From NCBI RefSeq assembly GCF_003096835.1, contig NZ_QENZ01000003.1:310001-374000 (forward strand): a stretch of DNA of 64,000 bases, written 5' to 3'. The notes below the pieces were generated by a model. The model had not been told where the DNA came from. It saw only the letters and a program-made list of their open reading frames with translations, and ran no database searches. Of this stretch, positions 23,936 to 31,549 are shown piece by piece (within the stretch, counting starts at the first letter, position 1; each line of letters begins with the position of its first letter). Source of the DNA: Balneicella halophila (GTDB taxonomy: Bacteria > Bacteroidota > Bacteroidia > Bacteroidales > Balneicellaceae). The position numbers were made by a program, and so were the translations under genes.

Positions 23936-26599
23936 ATGAGAGTAACCTTCAATATCGATTTTCATACCCGAATGGGGCAGCAAGTCTTTATAATAGGTTC
24001 CGTTCCTGAACTGGGAAACTGGGATGAAAGTAAAGCTTTAGGATTAGAATTCAATAACGGACGTTGCGAGCAAACCATAAAATTACGTAGATACAAATTA
24101 ATTAGCTACCGTTATTTCGTTAAAGATTTTCATTCTGGAGAATTGGTCTATGAGAAAGGGAATATTAGAGAGTTAGCTTTACCACGCAAAACAGATAGCC
24201 TCTTTGTCAAGGATTACTGGAAACAGTTTGATGGAAACAAGGCGGTTTACAATTCTTCATTATTTACCAAAGTATTGCATGAGCGTAAAAATCCTCATCT
24301 TTCAACAAAGAAAGGAGATTTTAAACTTCAAATCTATGCACCACAAGTAAAAACGAACGAAAAATTATACGTTACGGGTAATCACCCACAATTGCACAAT
24401 TGGTCTGAGGAACGAGCATTGGAACTTTCAGACAATAACTTTCCTATCTGGTCAATCAAATTGCCAAGCAATATTTTAGATACTCCTTTAGAATATAAAT
24501 ATCTTATAAAAACTGATGATGGGAAGATTATTTGGGAAGAAGGAGACAATCGTACAATTCTTCAAAAGCCAAACACAGAAGGGTGCATTTTTACAGATGA
24601 AAATCTAAGAACTCCCAACAAGCTTTGGCGAGGAGCTGGTGTAAGCATTCCTGTATTTTCCCTTCGCACAGAAAAGAGCTACGGAGTAGGCGAATTTTCA
24701 GACCTTAAAGAAATGGTGGATTGGGCAAGTCGTGTTGGGCTGAACATGATTCAAGTATTACCGATAAATGATACAACTATCACGCATACCTGGTTAGACT
24801 CCTATCCATATAAGCCAATTTCAGTATTTGCCTTGCATCCTATGTATCTCAATATTGAGAAGTTAAAGCGGATGACGGGTATTGAAAAACAACAATACCA
24901 AAAAGAAAAAGTAGAGCTAAATTCATTAGAAGAAATTGATTATGAACTGGTTAATCAACGTAAATTAACGTATGCTCATAGCTTTTTCAGCAAACAGAAA
25001 AAACGATTTTTAGCCAGTTTAGAATTTCAAGAATTTTTTACGAAGAATAGAGAATGGCTACAACCCTATGCTGCATTCTGTTATTTGCGTGACGTGAACC
25101 AAACTGCTGATTTCACTAAATGGGGAGAATATGCTCAATTCAGCAAAAAGAAAATAGCAAAACTTACAGCTGATGATAGCAAAGAATATCATAAGGTCTC
25201 ATTTTATTATTACCTGCAATTCCATTTAGACAAACAACTAAAAGAGGCAGTAAGCTATGCAAATAGCAAAAACGTTGCTCTGAAAGGTGATATACCAATA
25301 GGAATAGGTGGGGAGAGTGTTGATGCATGGCAACAGCCACAATTATTTAATTTAGGCACGAGTGCAGGTGCTCCTCCTGATGCTTTTGCTGTCAAGGGTC
25401 AAAATTGGGGATTTCCAACCTACAATTGGGAAGAGATGGAGAAAGATAATTTTGACTGGTGGAAACGACGGTTTCAAAAGATGTCTGACTATTTTAATGC
25501 TTACCGTATCGACCATATTTTAGGATTTTTCCGTATCTGGGAGATTCCCGAAGATGCTAGTTGGGGACTTCTAGGACATTTTAATAAAGCCTTGCCCTAT
25601 AGTAGGGAAGAGTTAGCAAGCAATGGATTCTTGCTGGATTATGACAGACATTGCAAACCGTATATCCGAGAACATCTGCTGTATGAGATTTTTCAAGAAT
25701 ATACTGAATCCGTAAAAGAAAAATTCTTGAATGTGTCGGGATTTGAGCAATTCGAATTAAAATCTGAATTCAATACGCAAAAAAAGATTGAAGCTCATTT
25801 TGGGAATGAAGAATTATCACTTGATGAAAAGATGATAAAAGACGGTTTGATGAGTTTGCTCGCAGAGGTCTTGTTCTTACCTGACCCTGTAAATCCTGCG
25901 ATGTTTCATCCGCGAATTTCTTTACATCATAGTTTCTCATATCGTGATTTAGATACAGGAACAAAGGAAGTATTGAATAAAATATATGTTGACTTTTTCT
26001 ACCATCGCCATAATGACTTTTGGTGGCACCAAGCTATGGCAAAACTGCCAACAATAGTTGCGGCAACCAATATGTTGGTTTGCGGTGAAGACCTTGGTAT
26101 GGTTCCTGATTGTGTACCAGATGTTATGTGGCAGTTAAAGATCCTAAGTCTTGAGATTCAGCGTATGCCTAAGAAATCAGAAATCACTTTCGGGAATCCA
26201 ATGTCTGCACCTTATCTTTCAGTTTGCACGACCTCTACGCATGATATGTCTACTATACGTGCTTGGTGGGAAGAGGATAGGACAGCCTCTCAAGAGTTTT
26301 ATAATTCCATATTGCAACAAGAGGGAGACGCTCCTTATTATGCAGAACCTTGGCTTTGCGAAATGATTTTGAACCAACATCTTCATTCTCCAGCCATGTT
26401 GACTATCTTCCCATTACAAGATTTATTAGCTATTGATGAAAATCTGCGAGTAGAAAATCCAGAGAGTGAAAGAATCAACGTTCCCAGTAATTCAAAACAT
26501 TACTGGAGATATCGTATGCATTTAACATTGAAGGAATTGAGTAAATCAACAGACTTTAATGCACATTTAAAAAATCTTATCGAGAAAGCGAACAGATAG
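23936..26599 (+). CDS. malQ: 4-alpha-glucanotransferase (amylomaltase) with two CBM20 starch-binding domains
   Basis: 887 aa. Two N-terminal CBM20 modules (~1-105 and ~125-225; VPELGNWDESKAL and HPQLHNWSEERAL) precede a GH77 catalytic domain. Catalytic residues fit the family: nucleophile Asp526 in YRIDH, acid/base Glu718 in GEDLG and transition-state Asp770 in STHDMS. It disproportionates maltodextrins and intracellular glycogen-type glucans. There is no signal peptide, so the enzyme is cytoplasmic. CBM20-fused GH77 is typical of Bacteroidetes and of plant DPE2. Confidence 0.95.
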   Translation: MRVTFNIDFHTRMGQQVFIIGSVPELGNWDESKALGLEFNNGRCEQTIKLRRYKLISYRYFVKDFHSGELVYEKGNIRELALPRKTDSLFVKDYWKQFDGNKAVYNSSLFTKVLHERKNPHLSTKKGDFKLQIYAPQVKTNEKLYVTGNHPQLHNWSEERALELSDNNFPIWSIKLPSNILDTPLEYKYLIKTDDGKIIWEEGDNRTILQKPNTEGCIFTDENLRTPNKLWRGAGVSIPVFSLRTEKSYGVGEFSDLKEMVDWASRVGLNMIQVLPINDTTITHTWLDSYPYKPISVFALHPMYLNIEKLKRMTGIEKQQYQKEKVELNSLEEIDYELVNQRKLTYAHSFFSKQKKRFLASLEFQEFFTKNREWLQPYAAFCYLRDVNQTADFTKWGEYAQFSKKKIAKLTADDSKEYHKVSFYYYLQFHLDKQLKEAVSYANSKNVALKGDIPIGIGGESVDAWQQPQLFNLGTSAGAPPDAFAVKGQNWGFPTYNWEEMEKDNFDWWKRRFQKMSDYFNAYRIDHILGFFRIWEIPEDASWGLLGHFNKALPYSREELASNGFLLDYDRHCKPYIREHLLYEIFQEYTESVKEKFLNVSGFEQFELKSEFNTQKKIEAHFGNEELSLDEKMIKDGLMSLLAEVLFLPDPVNPAMFHPRISLHHSFSYRDLDTGTKEVLNKIYVDFFYHRHNDFWWHQAMAKLPTIVAATNMLVCGEDLGMVPDCVPDVMWQLKILSLEIQRMPKKSEITFGNPMSAPYLSVCTTSTHDMSTIRAWWEEDRTASQEFYNSILQQEGDAPYYAEPWLCEMILNQHLHSPAMLTIFPLQDLLAIDENLRVENPESERINVPSNSKHYWRYRMHLTLKELSKSTDFNAHLKNLIEKANR

Positions 26600-26668
26600 C
26601 TTACTAAGAATTCAATATTTTGAGATTTTTGTATATTTTGCATAAAATATAAAATATATTTAAATGCT

Positions 26669-26887
26669 ATGGAATTAATCACTTTAGAAACTGTCTATAC
26701 CAACGAAGTTGATGCTAGTCTAATAAAACACAAGTTAGAAAATAACGATATTCCCTGTGTTCTTATAGACACTAATATGGTAGGGCTATACTCTATTTAC
26801 AATCCTGCAATTGGTGGCATTAAGATAAAAGTACGTAAAGAAGATTATGAGAAAGCCTTAAAGATTATTGAAGAAGTAAGTGAGTAG
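26669..26887 (+). CDS. DUF2007 putative signal-transducing protein
   Basis: 72 aa, single DUF2007 domain (ferredoxin-like fold): ETVYTNEVDASLIKHKLENNDIPCVL at the start and IKVRKEDYEKALKII at the end. Related to PII-like small proteins by fold; the ligand is unknown. Monocistronic appearance, 69 nt after malQ, convergent with the asparaginase gene. Confidence 0.82.
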   Translation: MELITLETVYTNEVDASLIKHKLENNDIPCVLIDTNMVGLYSIYNPAIGGIKIKVRKEDYEKALKIIEEVSE

Positions 26888-26904
26888 TCTTTTCATTAAA
26901 TTTC

Positions 26905-27897
26905 TTAGTCTTCCTTAAAAATTGCAATTCCTCTTTCTCCATTAGAGGTAGAAAATGCTCTAAACATTCCTGAAGAATTAAATGAAAGGTGGACATTTCC
27001 CTTTTTATCAACCGAGATGATTCCACCTTCACCATTTACTTCTACTAATTTCTTTTGAACTACTTCATCCGCAGCCTCTTCTAAGGATAATCCTTTATAT
27101 CCCATTAAAGCTGAAATATCATGGGCAACGGTATAACGAATGAAGTATTCACCGTGACCTGTTGCTGATACTGCACATGTTTTATTATTTGCATAAGTTC
27201 CAGCACCAATAATAGGAACATCACCTACTCTACCATATCTTTTATTTGTCATTCCACCAGTAGAGGTTGCTGCAGCTAGATTCCCTTTTTTATCTTTAGC
27301 TACGCAACCGACAGTTCCCATCTTTTTATCACGTTCAAGAGCTTTCTGTAGCGATTGAAAGCGTTTTTCTGTATAGAAGTATGAACTATCTACTATTGCT
27401 ATACCATTTTTTTCAGCAAATAGTGAAGCACCTTTTCCTATCATCATTACGTGCGGTGAAGCTTCCATTACTTTTCTAGCTGCGGAAATAGGATTTTTGA
27501 TATCTCCTACACCTGCAACGGCGCCTGCTTGTAAATCTATACCAGACATTATAGCTGCATCCAATTCGTTCTTCCCGTCATTAGTAAATACAGCTCCTTT
27601 CCCTGCGTTAAAAAGCGGACAATCCTCCAAATGATTTACGACTTTCTCCACAGCATCTAATGAACTGCCTCCATTTTTTAAAATATTCTCTCCTATAGCT
27701 AATGCTTTCCCCAATTCAGTTTTAAATTCTTGTATTTGCTCTTCGGTATAATTCTCCGGTTGCATAGCTCCTGCACCTCCATGAAGTGCGATTGCCCAAT
27801 CATTTACCTTTTCTACAGGTGGTTTATTTTTATCCTTTTGACAGGAAGAAAATAATAGTGCACTGAATAGAATAAAAAGTTGTAGAATATTTTTCAT
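26905..27897 (-). CDS. Isoaspartyl peptidase / L-asparaginase-type Ntn hydrolase, lipoprotein
   Basis: 330 aa. Lipobox LFSSC puts the lipidated Cys at residue 19. The asparaginase-2 domain shows ALHGGAGAM near the N-terminus and the autocleavage nucleophile Thr195 in GTVGCVAKDKKG, followed by TSTGGMTNKRYGRVGD. Precursor cleavage before Thr195 is expected to give alpha and beta subunits. It degrades isoaspartyl dipeptides or asparagine in the periplasm. The alpha/beta-hydrolase gene lies 22 nt upstream on the same strand. Confidence 0.9.
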   Translation of the reverse strand: MKNILQLFILFSALLFSSCQKDKNKPPVEKVNDWAIALHGGAGAMQPENYTEEQIQEFKTELGKALAIGENILKNGGSSLDAVEKVVNHLEDCPLFNAGKGAVFTNDGKNELDAAIMSGIDLQAGAVAGVGDIKNPISAARKVMEASPHVMMIGKGASLFAEKNGIAIVDSSYFYTEKRFQSLQKALERDKKMGTVGCVAKDKKGNLAAATSTGGMTNKRYGRVGDVPIIGAGTYANNKTCAVSATGHGEYFIRYTVAHDISALMGYKGLSLEEAADEVVQKKLVEVNGEGGIISVDKKGNVHLSFNSSGMFRAFSTSNGERGIAIFKED

Positions 27898-27919
27898 ATG
27901 TTGAAGTATCTTTTGTTAT

Positions 27920-29008
27920 TTAATATTTATACCCGGCTTTGTGCAATTCCTTCAGTGATTTTATAGGTTTCTCCGGACGGAGGTATTTAGTAAGAAATTT
28001 GTACATTTTTAAGCGAATTTCCTTTGCTTTTTTGGTATCCATACGGTCAAAGGAATGGCCACCTGGAACAGCTTCATAGACTTTATAATCAAACTTTTTG
28101 TTGTCTGCTTTCAATGATTTTATTAAATGTTCAACTTCCAAAACATTCACATCATCATCTATAGTATTGGTGGTAATCATGAGTGGTGTATTTCCCATCT
28201 TATGAGTATTCCAAGCTGGCGAGCGTCTGCGGTACTCTTGCAGATTATCCTGTGCCGATGCTCCAATATGGTGGTCTGCTTCGTACAAATCTCTGTAATC
28301 TTGGTCCATATATCCCATACGTGAAACAAGGTCCGATACAGGGACTCCAGCATAGGCAACTTTATAATCATCAGGATGATTAAAAATATTCATTAGTGTA
28401 AGAAGTCCACCATGGCTCCAACCGATAATTCCCACTCTATTAGTATCCAAAAAGTCATAATTTTCTAGCATATATTCTTTAGAGGCAAAAACATCTTCTA
28501 TTTCTAAGCCACCATAGTCTATTTTTTTATAATGACCTTCTCCATAGCCTGTACTTCCTCTGTATTCTGCAGCTACGACAACATAATTTTGACTCACTAA
28601 TTCTCTAATTATATGAGTATAATAAGTCGTAAAATCACCATGAACGCCCCCGTGAGGAAACACAATAAGCGGATATTTCTTCGAGGTATCTAAATCTTTC
28701 GGAATAAATATGTAAGACCAAAATTTTACAGGATTTCCAGCGCCTAAGGCATTTGGATTTTCCTCTTTCCATTTAGGCGGACCGTACATATAGACTTTAT
28801 CAACGTATGCAATATCTCCTACACGCTCAAACCAAGTGATATCGTCTATCTTCTTAAAAAGTTTGTCTAACTGATGATTTAGGCTCTCATTGTAGGCTCT
28901 TAGGGCTGCAATTTCTGCTTTTAAGTCTTTGTCCTGAGCCTTAGAGCTGGTTGTAAAACTCACACAACAGAGTATTGTGAATAAAATAATTTTAGAATAG
29001 GTTTTCAT
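27920..29008 (-). CDS. Secreted S9-type alpha/beta-hydrolase (prolyl oligopeptidase-like)
   Basis: 362 aa with signal peptide (MKTYSKIILFTILCCVSFTTSSKA), a short coiled-coil stretch (DLKAEIAALRAYNESLNHQLDKLFKKI) and a catalytic domain lacking a beta-propeller. Nucleophile Ser in GWSHGG, probable Asp in TIDDDV and His in PGGHSFD. Without a propeller, larger substrates may be accepted; it could be a peptidase or an esterase. Probable operon with the downstream Ntn hydrolase gene. Confidence 0.82.
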   Translation of the reverse strand: MKTYSKIILFTILCCVSFTTSSKAQDKDLKAEIAALRAYNESLNHQLDKLFKKIDDITWFERVGDIAYVDKVYMYGPPKWKEENPNALGAGNPVKFWSYIFIPKDLDTSKKYPLIVFPHGGVHGDFTTYYTHIIRELVSQNYVVVAAEYRGSTGYGEGHYKKIDYGGLEIEDVFASKEYMLENYDFLDTNRVGIIGWSHGGLLTLMNIFNHPDDYKVAYAGVPVSDLVSRMGYMDQDYRDLYEADHHIGASAQDNLQEYRRRSPAWNTHKMGNTPLMITTNTIDDDVNVLEVEHLIKSLKADNKKFDYKVYEAVPGGHSFDRMDTKKAKEIRLKMYKFLTKYLRPEKPIKSLKELHKAGYKY

Positions 29009-29123
29009 AGTTTTAAAGGTAATAATAAAAGTACTGTTGCTAAAAGTACAAAAGTTTAAGCGAAAAAGAAAAGCTTATGAATAAGACTTAAAGTTAATTG
29101 ACAGTTTACTATTAAAAATAGAG

Positions 29124-29678
29124 CTATTTTTTCTGCCAATCATCTTTTAAAATGCTATAATATATAGTATCTCGTCTTCGGTTGTTAGTCATTAAAGTAT
29201 GACTTCTCAATACCCCTTCTTCAACGAGTCCAACCCTTTCCATTGCTTTTCTCGCAGGAATATTTAGAACATCGGTTTTAAATTCAATTCTCAAGGTATT
29301 TGTTCCCGTAAACAGATAATCAAACAGCAATCTTTTCACATGTCCATTAATACCTGTTCCTTGATATGGTTTTGATATCCAAGTCCAGCCAATCTCCACT
29401 CTGCTATTTTTTTCTGAAATGTTTCCAATTCTTGTAGTTCCAATAATTTCTCCATTCCTAATATCAACAATAGTGAAAGGCAAAGCGGTACGATTTTCAA
29501 GTTCAGTAATGGCAGTTTGAATCCATTGTTTTAGAATAGTTTTGTCTGAAAGATCATCAGTGAAATAATACCACATTTCTGAATCAGCAGTCAAACTTTT
29601 CATTTTTCCGAAGTCGTCAATTTTCATGGGTCTGAGGATAACCTTGTCGGATTGTATTATTTTTTGAAAATCCAGCAT
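29124..29678 (-). CDS. GNAT-family N-acetyltransferase (RimJ/RimL type)
   Basis: 184 aa. Acetyl-CoA-binding region GWTWISKPYQGTGINGHVKRLLF, then FKTDVLNIPARKAMERVGLVEEG, typical of RimJ/RimL-like acetyltransferases. The acceptor (ribosomal protein, amino sugar or small molecule) is unknown. Preceded by a 28-codon open frame. Confidence 0.85.
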   Translation of the reverse strand: MLDFQKIIQSDKVILRPMKIDDFGKMKSLTADSEMWYYFTDDLSDKTILKQWIQTAITELENRTALPFTIVDIRNGEIIGTTRIGNISEKNSRVEIGWTWISKPYQGTGINGHVKRLLFDYLFTGTNTLRIEFKTDVLNIPARKAMERVGLVEEGVLRSHTLMTNNRRRDTIYYSILKDDWQKK

Positions 29679-29694
29679 TCTTTCAATTTTCGTT

Positions 29695-29781
29695 TCAGCT
29701 TAAAAAATTTCTATCATTAAAATAAATGGCAAGAAAAAGCTCATCTAGTTTTTGATTTTCAATATTCGAAGATATCTTCAT
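29695..29781 (-). CDS. Short open frame, possibly a truncated gene start
   Basis: 28 codons, ATG at 29781 to TGA 29697-29695. The product begins MKISSNIENQKLDELF and continues with LAIYFNDRN. The LFLAIYFND segment resembles the first helix of larger ankyrin-type proteins seen in Bacteroidetes, so it may be a remnant. A real small peptide or chance is equally possible. Confidence 0.25.
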   Translation of the reverse strand: MKISSNIENQKLDELFLAIYFNDRNFLS

Positions 29782-29801
29782 TTTGTAATTATTCCTTTAG
29801 A

Positions 29802-30392
29802 CTATCCTGCAACTTCTTTGAGCATTTCGTAAATAGTTGCGGTGGGTAAACCCACTATGTTGGAGTAGGAACCGTCTATACGTTCTATGGCTACATAGCC
29901 TATCCATTCTTGTACGCCATAGGCGCCTGCTTTATCAAGCGGTTCAAACTTTTCTATGTAGTAGTCAATTTCCTCGTCGCTCAATGGTTTGAAACTTACT
30001 TTTGAACTTACAGACTTTGAAACCTGCCCATGCTTGGTCGTAATGCAAACACCACTAATCACTTCGTGTGTTTGTCCTGAAAGTTTGTGAAGGAGCTTTT
30101 TAGCCTCTTTCTTATTCTTCGGTTTGCCAAGCAGTTCGTTGTAGAGAATCACTACCGTATCGGATGTTACTACGATTTGCTTGTCTTGAATGTTTTTTAC
30201 AAAAGGTTCTGCCTTTTTCTTTGCTAAATATTCAGGCACTTGCTCCAACAATAATTCTTTAGGGTAGGATTCGTCAATAGATAAAGGAATGATATCAAAT
30301 TGTAAGCCGAGTTGCTTCATAAGCATCTCTCTACGTGGAGACTGGGAAGCCAAGATCAATTGATAGCCTTTTAGTTTTTCGTGTAATAACAT
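29802..30392 (-). CDS. maf: Maf-family nucleoside triphosphate pyrophosphatase
   Basis: 196 aa. The family opens with LILASQSPRREMLMKQLG and continues with SDTVVILYNELLGKPKNKKEA and GSYSNIVGLP. It hydrolyses non-canonical or modified dTTP/UTP and may act in septum inhibition. Directly follows kdsC (12-nt gap), an arrangement common in Bacteroidales. Confidence 0.93.
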   Translation of the reverse strand: MLLHEKLKGYQLILASQSPRREMLMKQLGLQFDIIPLSIDESYPKELLLEQVPEYLAKKKAEPFVKNIQDKQIVVTSDTVVILYNELLGKPKNKKEAKKLLHKLSGQTHEVISGVCITTKHGQVSKSVSSKVSFKPLSDEEIDYYIEKFEPLDKAGAYGVQEWIGYVAIERIDGSYSNIVGLPTATIYEMLKEVAG

Positions 30393-30404
30393 GAGTTCTA
30401 ATTT

Positions 30405-30935
30405 TTAGCTGTTAGCAAGATTTTTCATGTCTTGAAATTTCCACTTTTTTTGTGCGCGCAAGGTTTGCTCTATCACATCGCGTACGCAACCTTGTCCTCC
30501 TTTTAGGTCTGAAATGTATGAGGCTACAGCCTTTATTTGGTGTACGGCATCTTTAGGACAAGTAGGCATGCCTACAGCTTGCATCACTTCATAGTCTGGC
30601 AAATCATCACCCATATAGAGAATTTCATCACGTGAAACTCCAGTTTTTTCTATAAAGTCTGCCAAGTCTGCTTTTTTATCCTTGGAGCGTAAATAGATAT
30701 GCTCAACTCCTAAATTGCGATAGCGTGTTGCTACACCTTCGGAATTGCCTCCTGTAATAATCCCCACCGGAAATCCTTGTCTTATGGCAAATTGCAACGC
30801 AAAACCATCTTTAGTATTCGTAGTTCGTAATAATTCTCCTTGCTCGTTCAGTAGTATTTCGCCTGCTGAAAGCACTCCATCAACATCAAATACAAACGCT
30901 TTTATTTTAGCAATATCTTCTTTAAAAAATCCCAT
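30405..30935 (-). CDS. kdsC: 3-deoxy-D-manno-octulosonate 8-phosphate phosphatase
   Basis: 176 aa HAD-superfamily protein of class C0 (no cap): nucleophile Asp17 in FDVDGVLSAGE and the downstream YMGDDLPD motif. It dephosphorylates KDO-8-P in LPS core synthesis. Length and motifs fit KdsC. Confidence 0.92.
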   Translation of the reverse strand: MGFFKEDIAKIKAFVFDVDGVLSAGEILLNEQGELLRTTNTKDGFALQFAIRQGFPVGIITGGNSEGVATRYRNLGVEHIYLRSKDKKADLADFIEKTGVSRDEILYMGDDLPDYEVMQAVGMPTCPKDAVHQIKAVASYISDLKGGQGCVRDVIEQTLRAQKKWKFQDMKNLANS

Positions 30936-30960
30936 ATTTTATGTTCTTTATCTTCTTTTA

Positions 30961-30968
30961 CAAATGTA
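30961..30968 (-). promoter_or_regulatory. -7 box (TACATTTG) of kdsC-maf
   Basis: Perfect TAnnTTTG on the minus strand, 25 nt before the kdsC ATG at 30935. Confidence 0.45.
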
Positions 30969-31035
30969 TAGAAATTTATAGAATAGCGTTATATAAGAAT
31001 TGGAATGCGAGTCACTTTTTTGAGTGATAATAGTA

Positions 31036-31090
31036 ACGTGAAATGCTTCCCGGAGTTTATCCTGAGCAAAGCCGAAGGGTTCAACATGAC
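31036..31090 (-). repeat. REP-like intergenic repeat unit
   Basis: The minus-strand sequence GTTGAACCCTTCGGCTTTGC, continuing into TCAGG, is a type of string I recall as repeated in intergenic regions of many Bacteroidetes genomes. It translates into a spurious frame (HVEPFGFAQDK). Its copy number in this genome cannot be checked here. Confidence 0.4.
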
Positions 31091-31192
31091 AAAAAACGGC
31101 TGTCTTTCTGATTGCAATGAAGAAACCCACGCTAAGAAATTTTTCTTTATTATTCATTTTAGCTTGACCCAAAACGAATCAAAAACTCAAAA

Positions 31193-31220
31193 CCCTGAGA
31201 CTCTTCGCTCTGCTCAAAGA
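31193..31220 (-). repeat. Second REP-like unit
   Basis: The minus strand reads CTTTGAGCAGAGCGAAGAGT, then CTCAG. It shares the 'GAGCxxAGxCGAAG' flavour with the unit at 31036-31090 in opposite orientation and probably belongs to the same class of dispersed repeat. Confidence 0.35.
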
Positions 31221-31260
31221 AACTATTGCAAAATAAATACGGACAAAGCCTGAACATTAG

Positions 31261-31336
31261 TCCCGATTGCAGTGGTTATCCTTTTTTGCGAAAGGAATTC
31301 GTGTGAAAGCAAAAAAGATTAAAATGAAAAGCGGGA
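31261..31336. repeat. Foldable intergenic element with nested stems
   Basis: Outer arms TCCCG (31261-31265) and CGGGA (31332-31336) enclose a perfect 9-bp stem CTTTTTTGC / GCAAAAAAG (31281-31289 and 31309-31317). A similar 'TCCCGATxGxAGxGG...GCGGGA' arrangement recurs, from memory, in flavobacterial intergenic regions. Function unknown. The whole stretch 30936-31549 has no credible gene. Confidence 0.4.
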
Positions 31337-31386
31337 CTTCCCTCGCAAACACTGAAAACATAGCGCTCTATATAAAAAAACACCTC

Positions 31387-31421
31387 AAAAAAAGACTCCC
31401 CTAATGAAAAGAGAAGTCTTT
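31387..31421 (-). terminator. Probable terminator of dnaG
   Basis: The minus strand reads AAAGACT, TCTC, an AT-rich loop, GGGG and AGTCTTT, followed by Ts: a 7-bp stem plus extra G-C pairs with a mismatch. It lies ~130 nt past the dnaG stop. A second imperfect hairpin (31461-31492) lies between. Confidence 0.55.
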
Positions 31422-31549
31422 CTGGTTTTAAATAACCACTAACCTAACTTATGAAATAAATACGAAGGGGAAAGATACAACCCTTATTCGTACAGTGCGA
31501 AAATAGTGACTATTATTCAAACTAAAAAGATGTTATTAAACAACCTTGT

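Noticed and set aside
30948-31172. 74-codon frame on the minus strand downstream of dnaG
   Set aside because: It runs through the REP-like unit (HVEPFGFAQDK is the translated repeat) and has no start context or homology.
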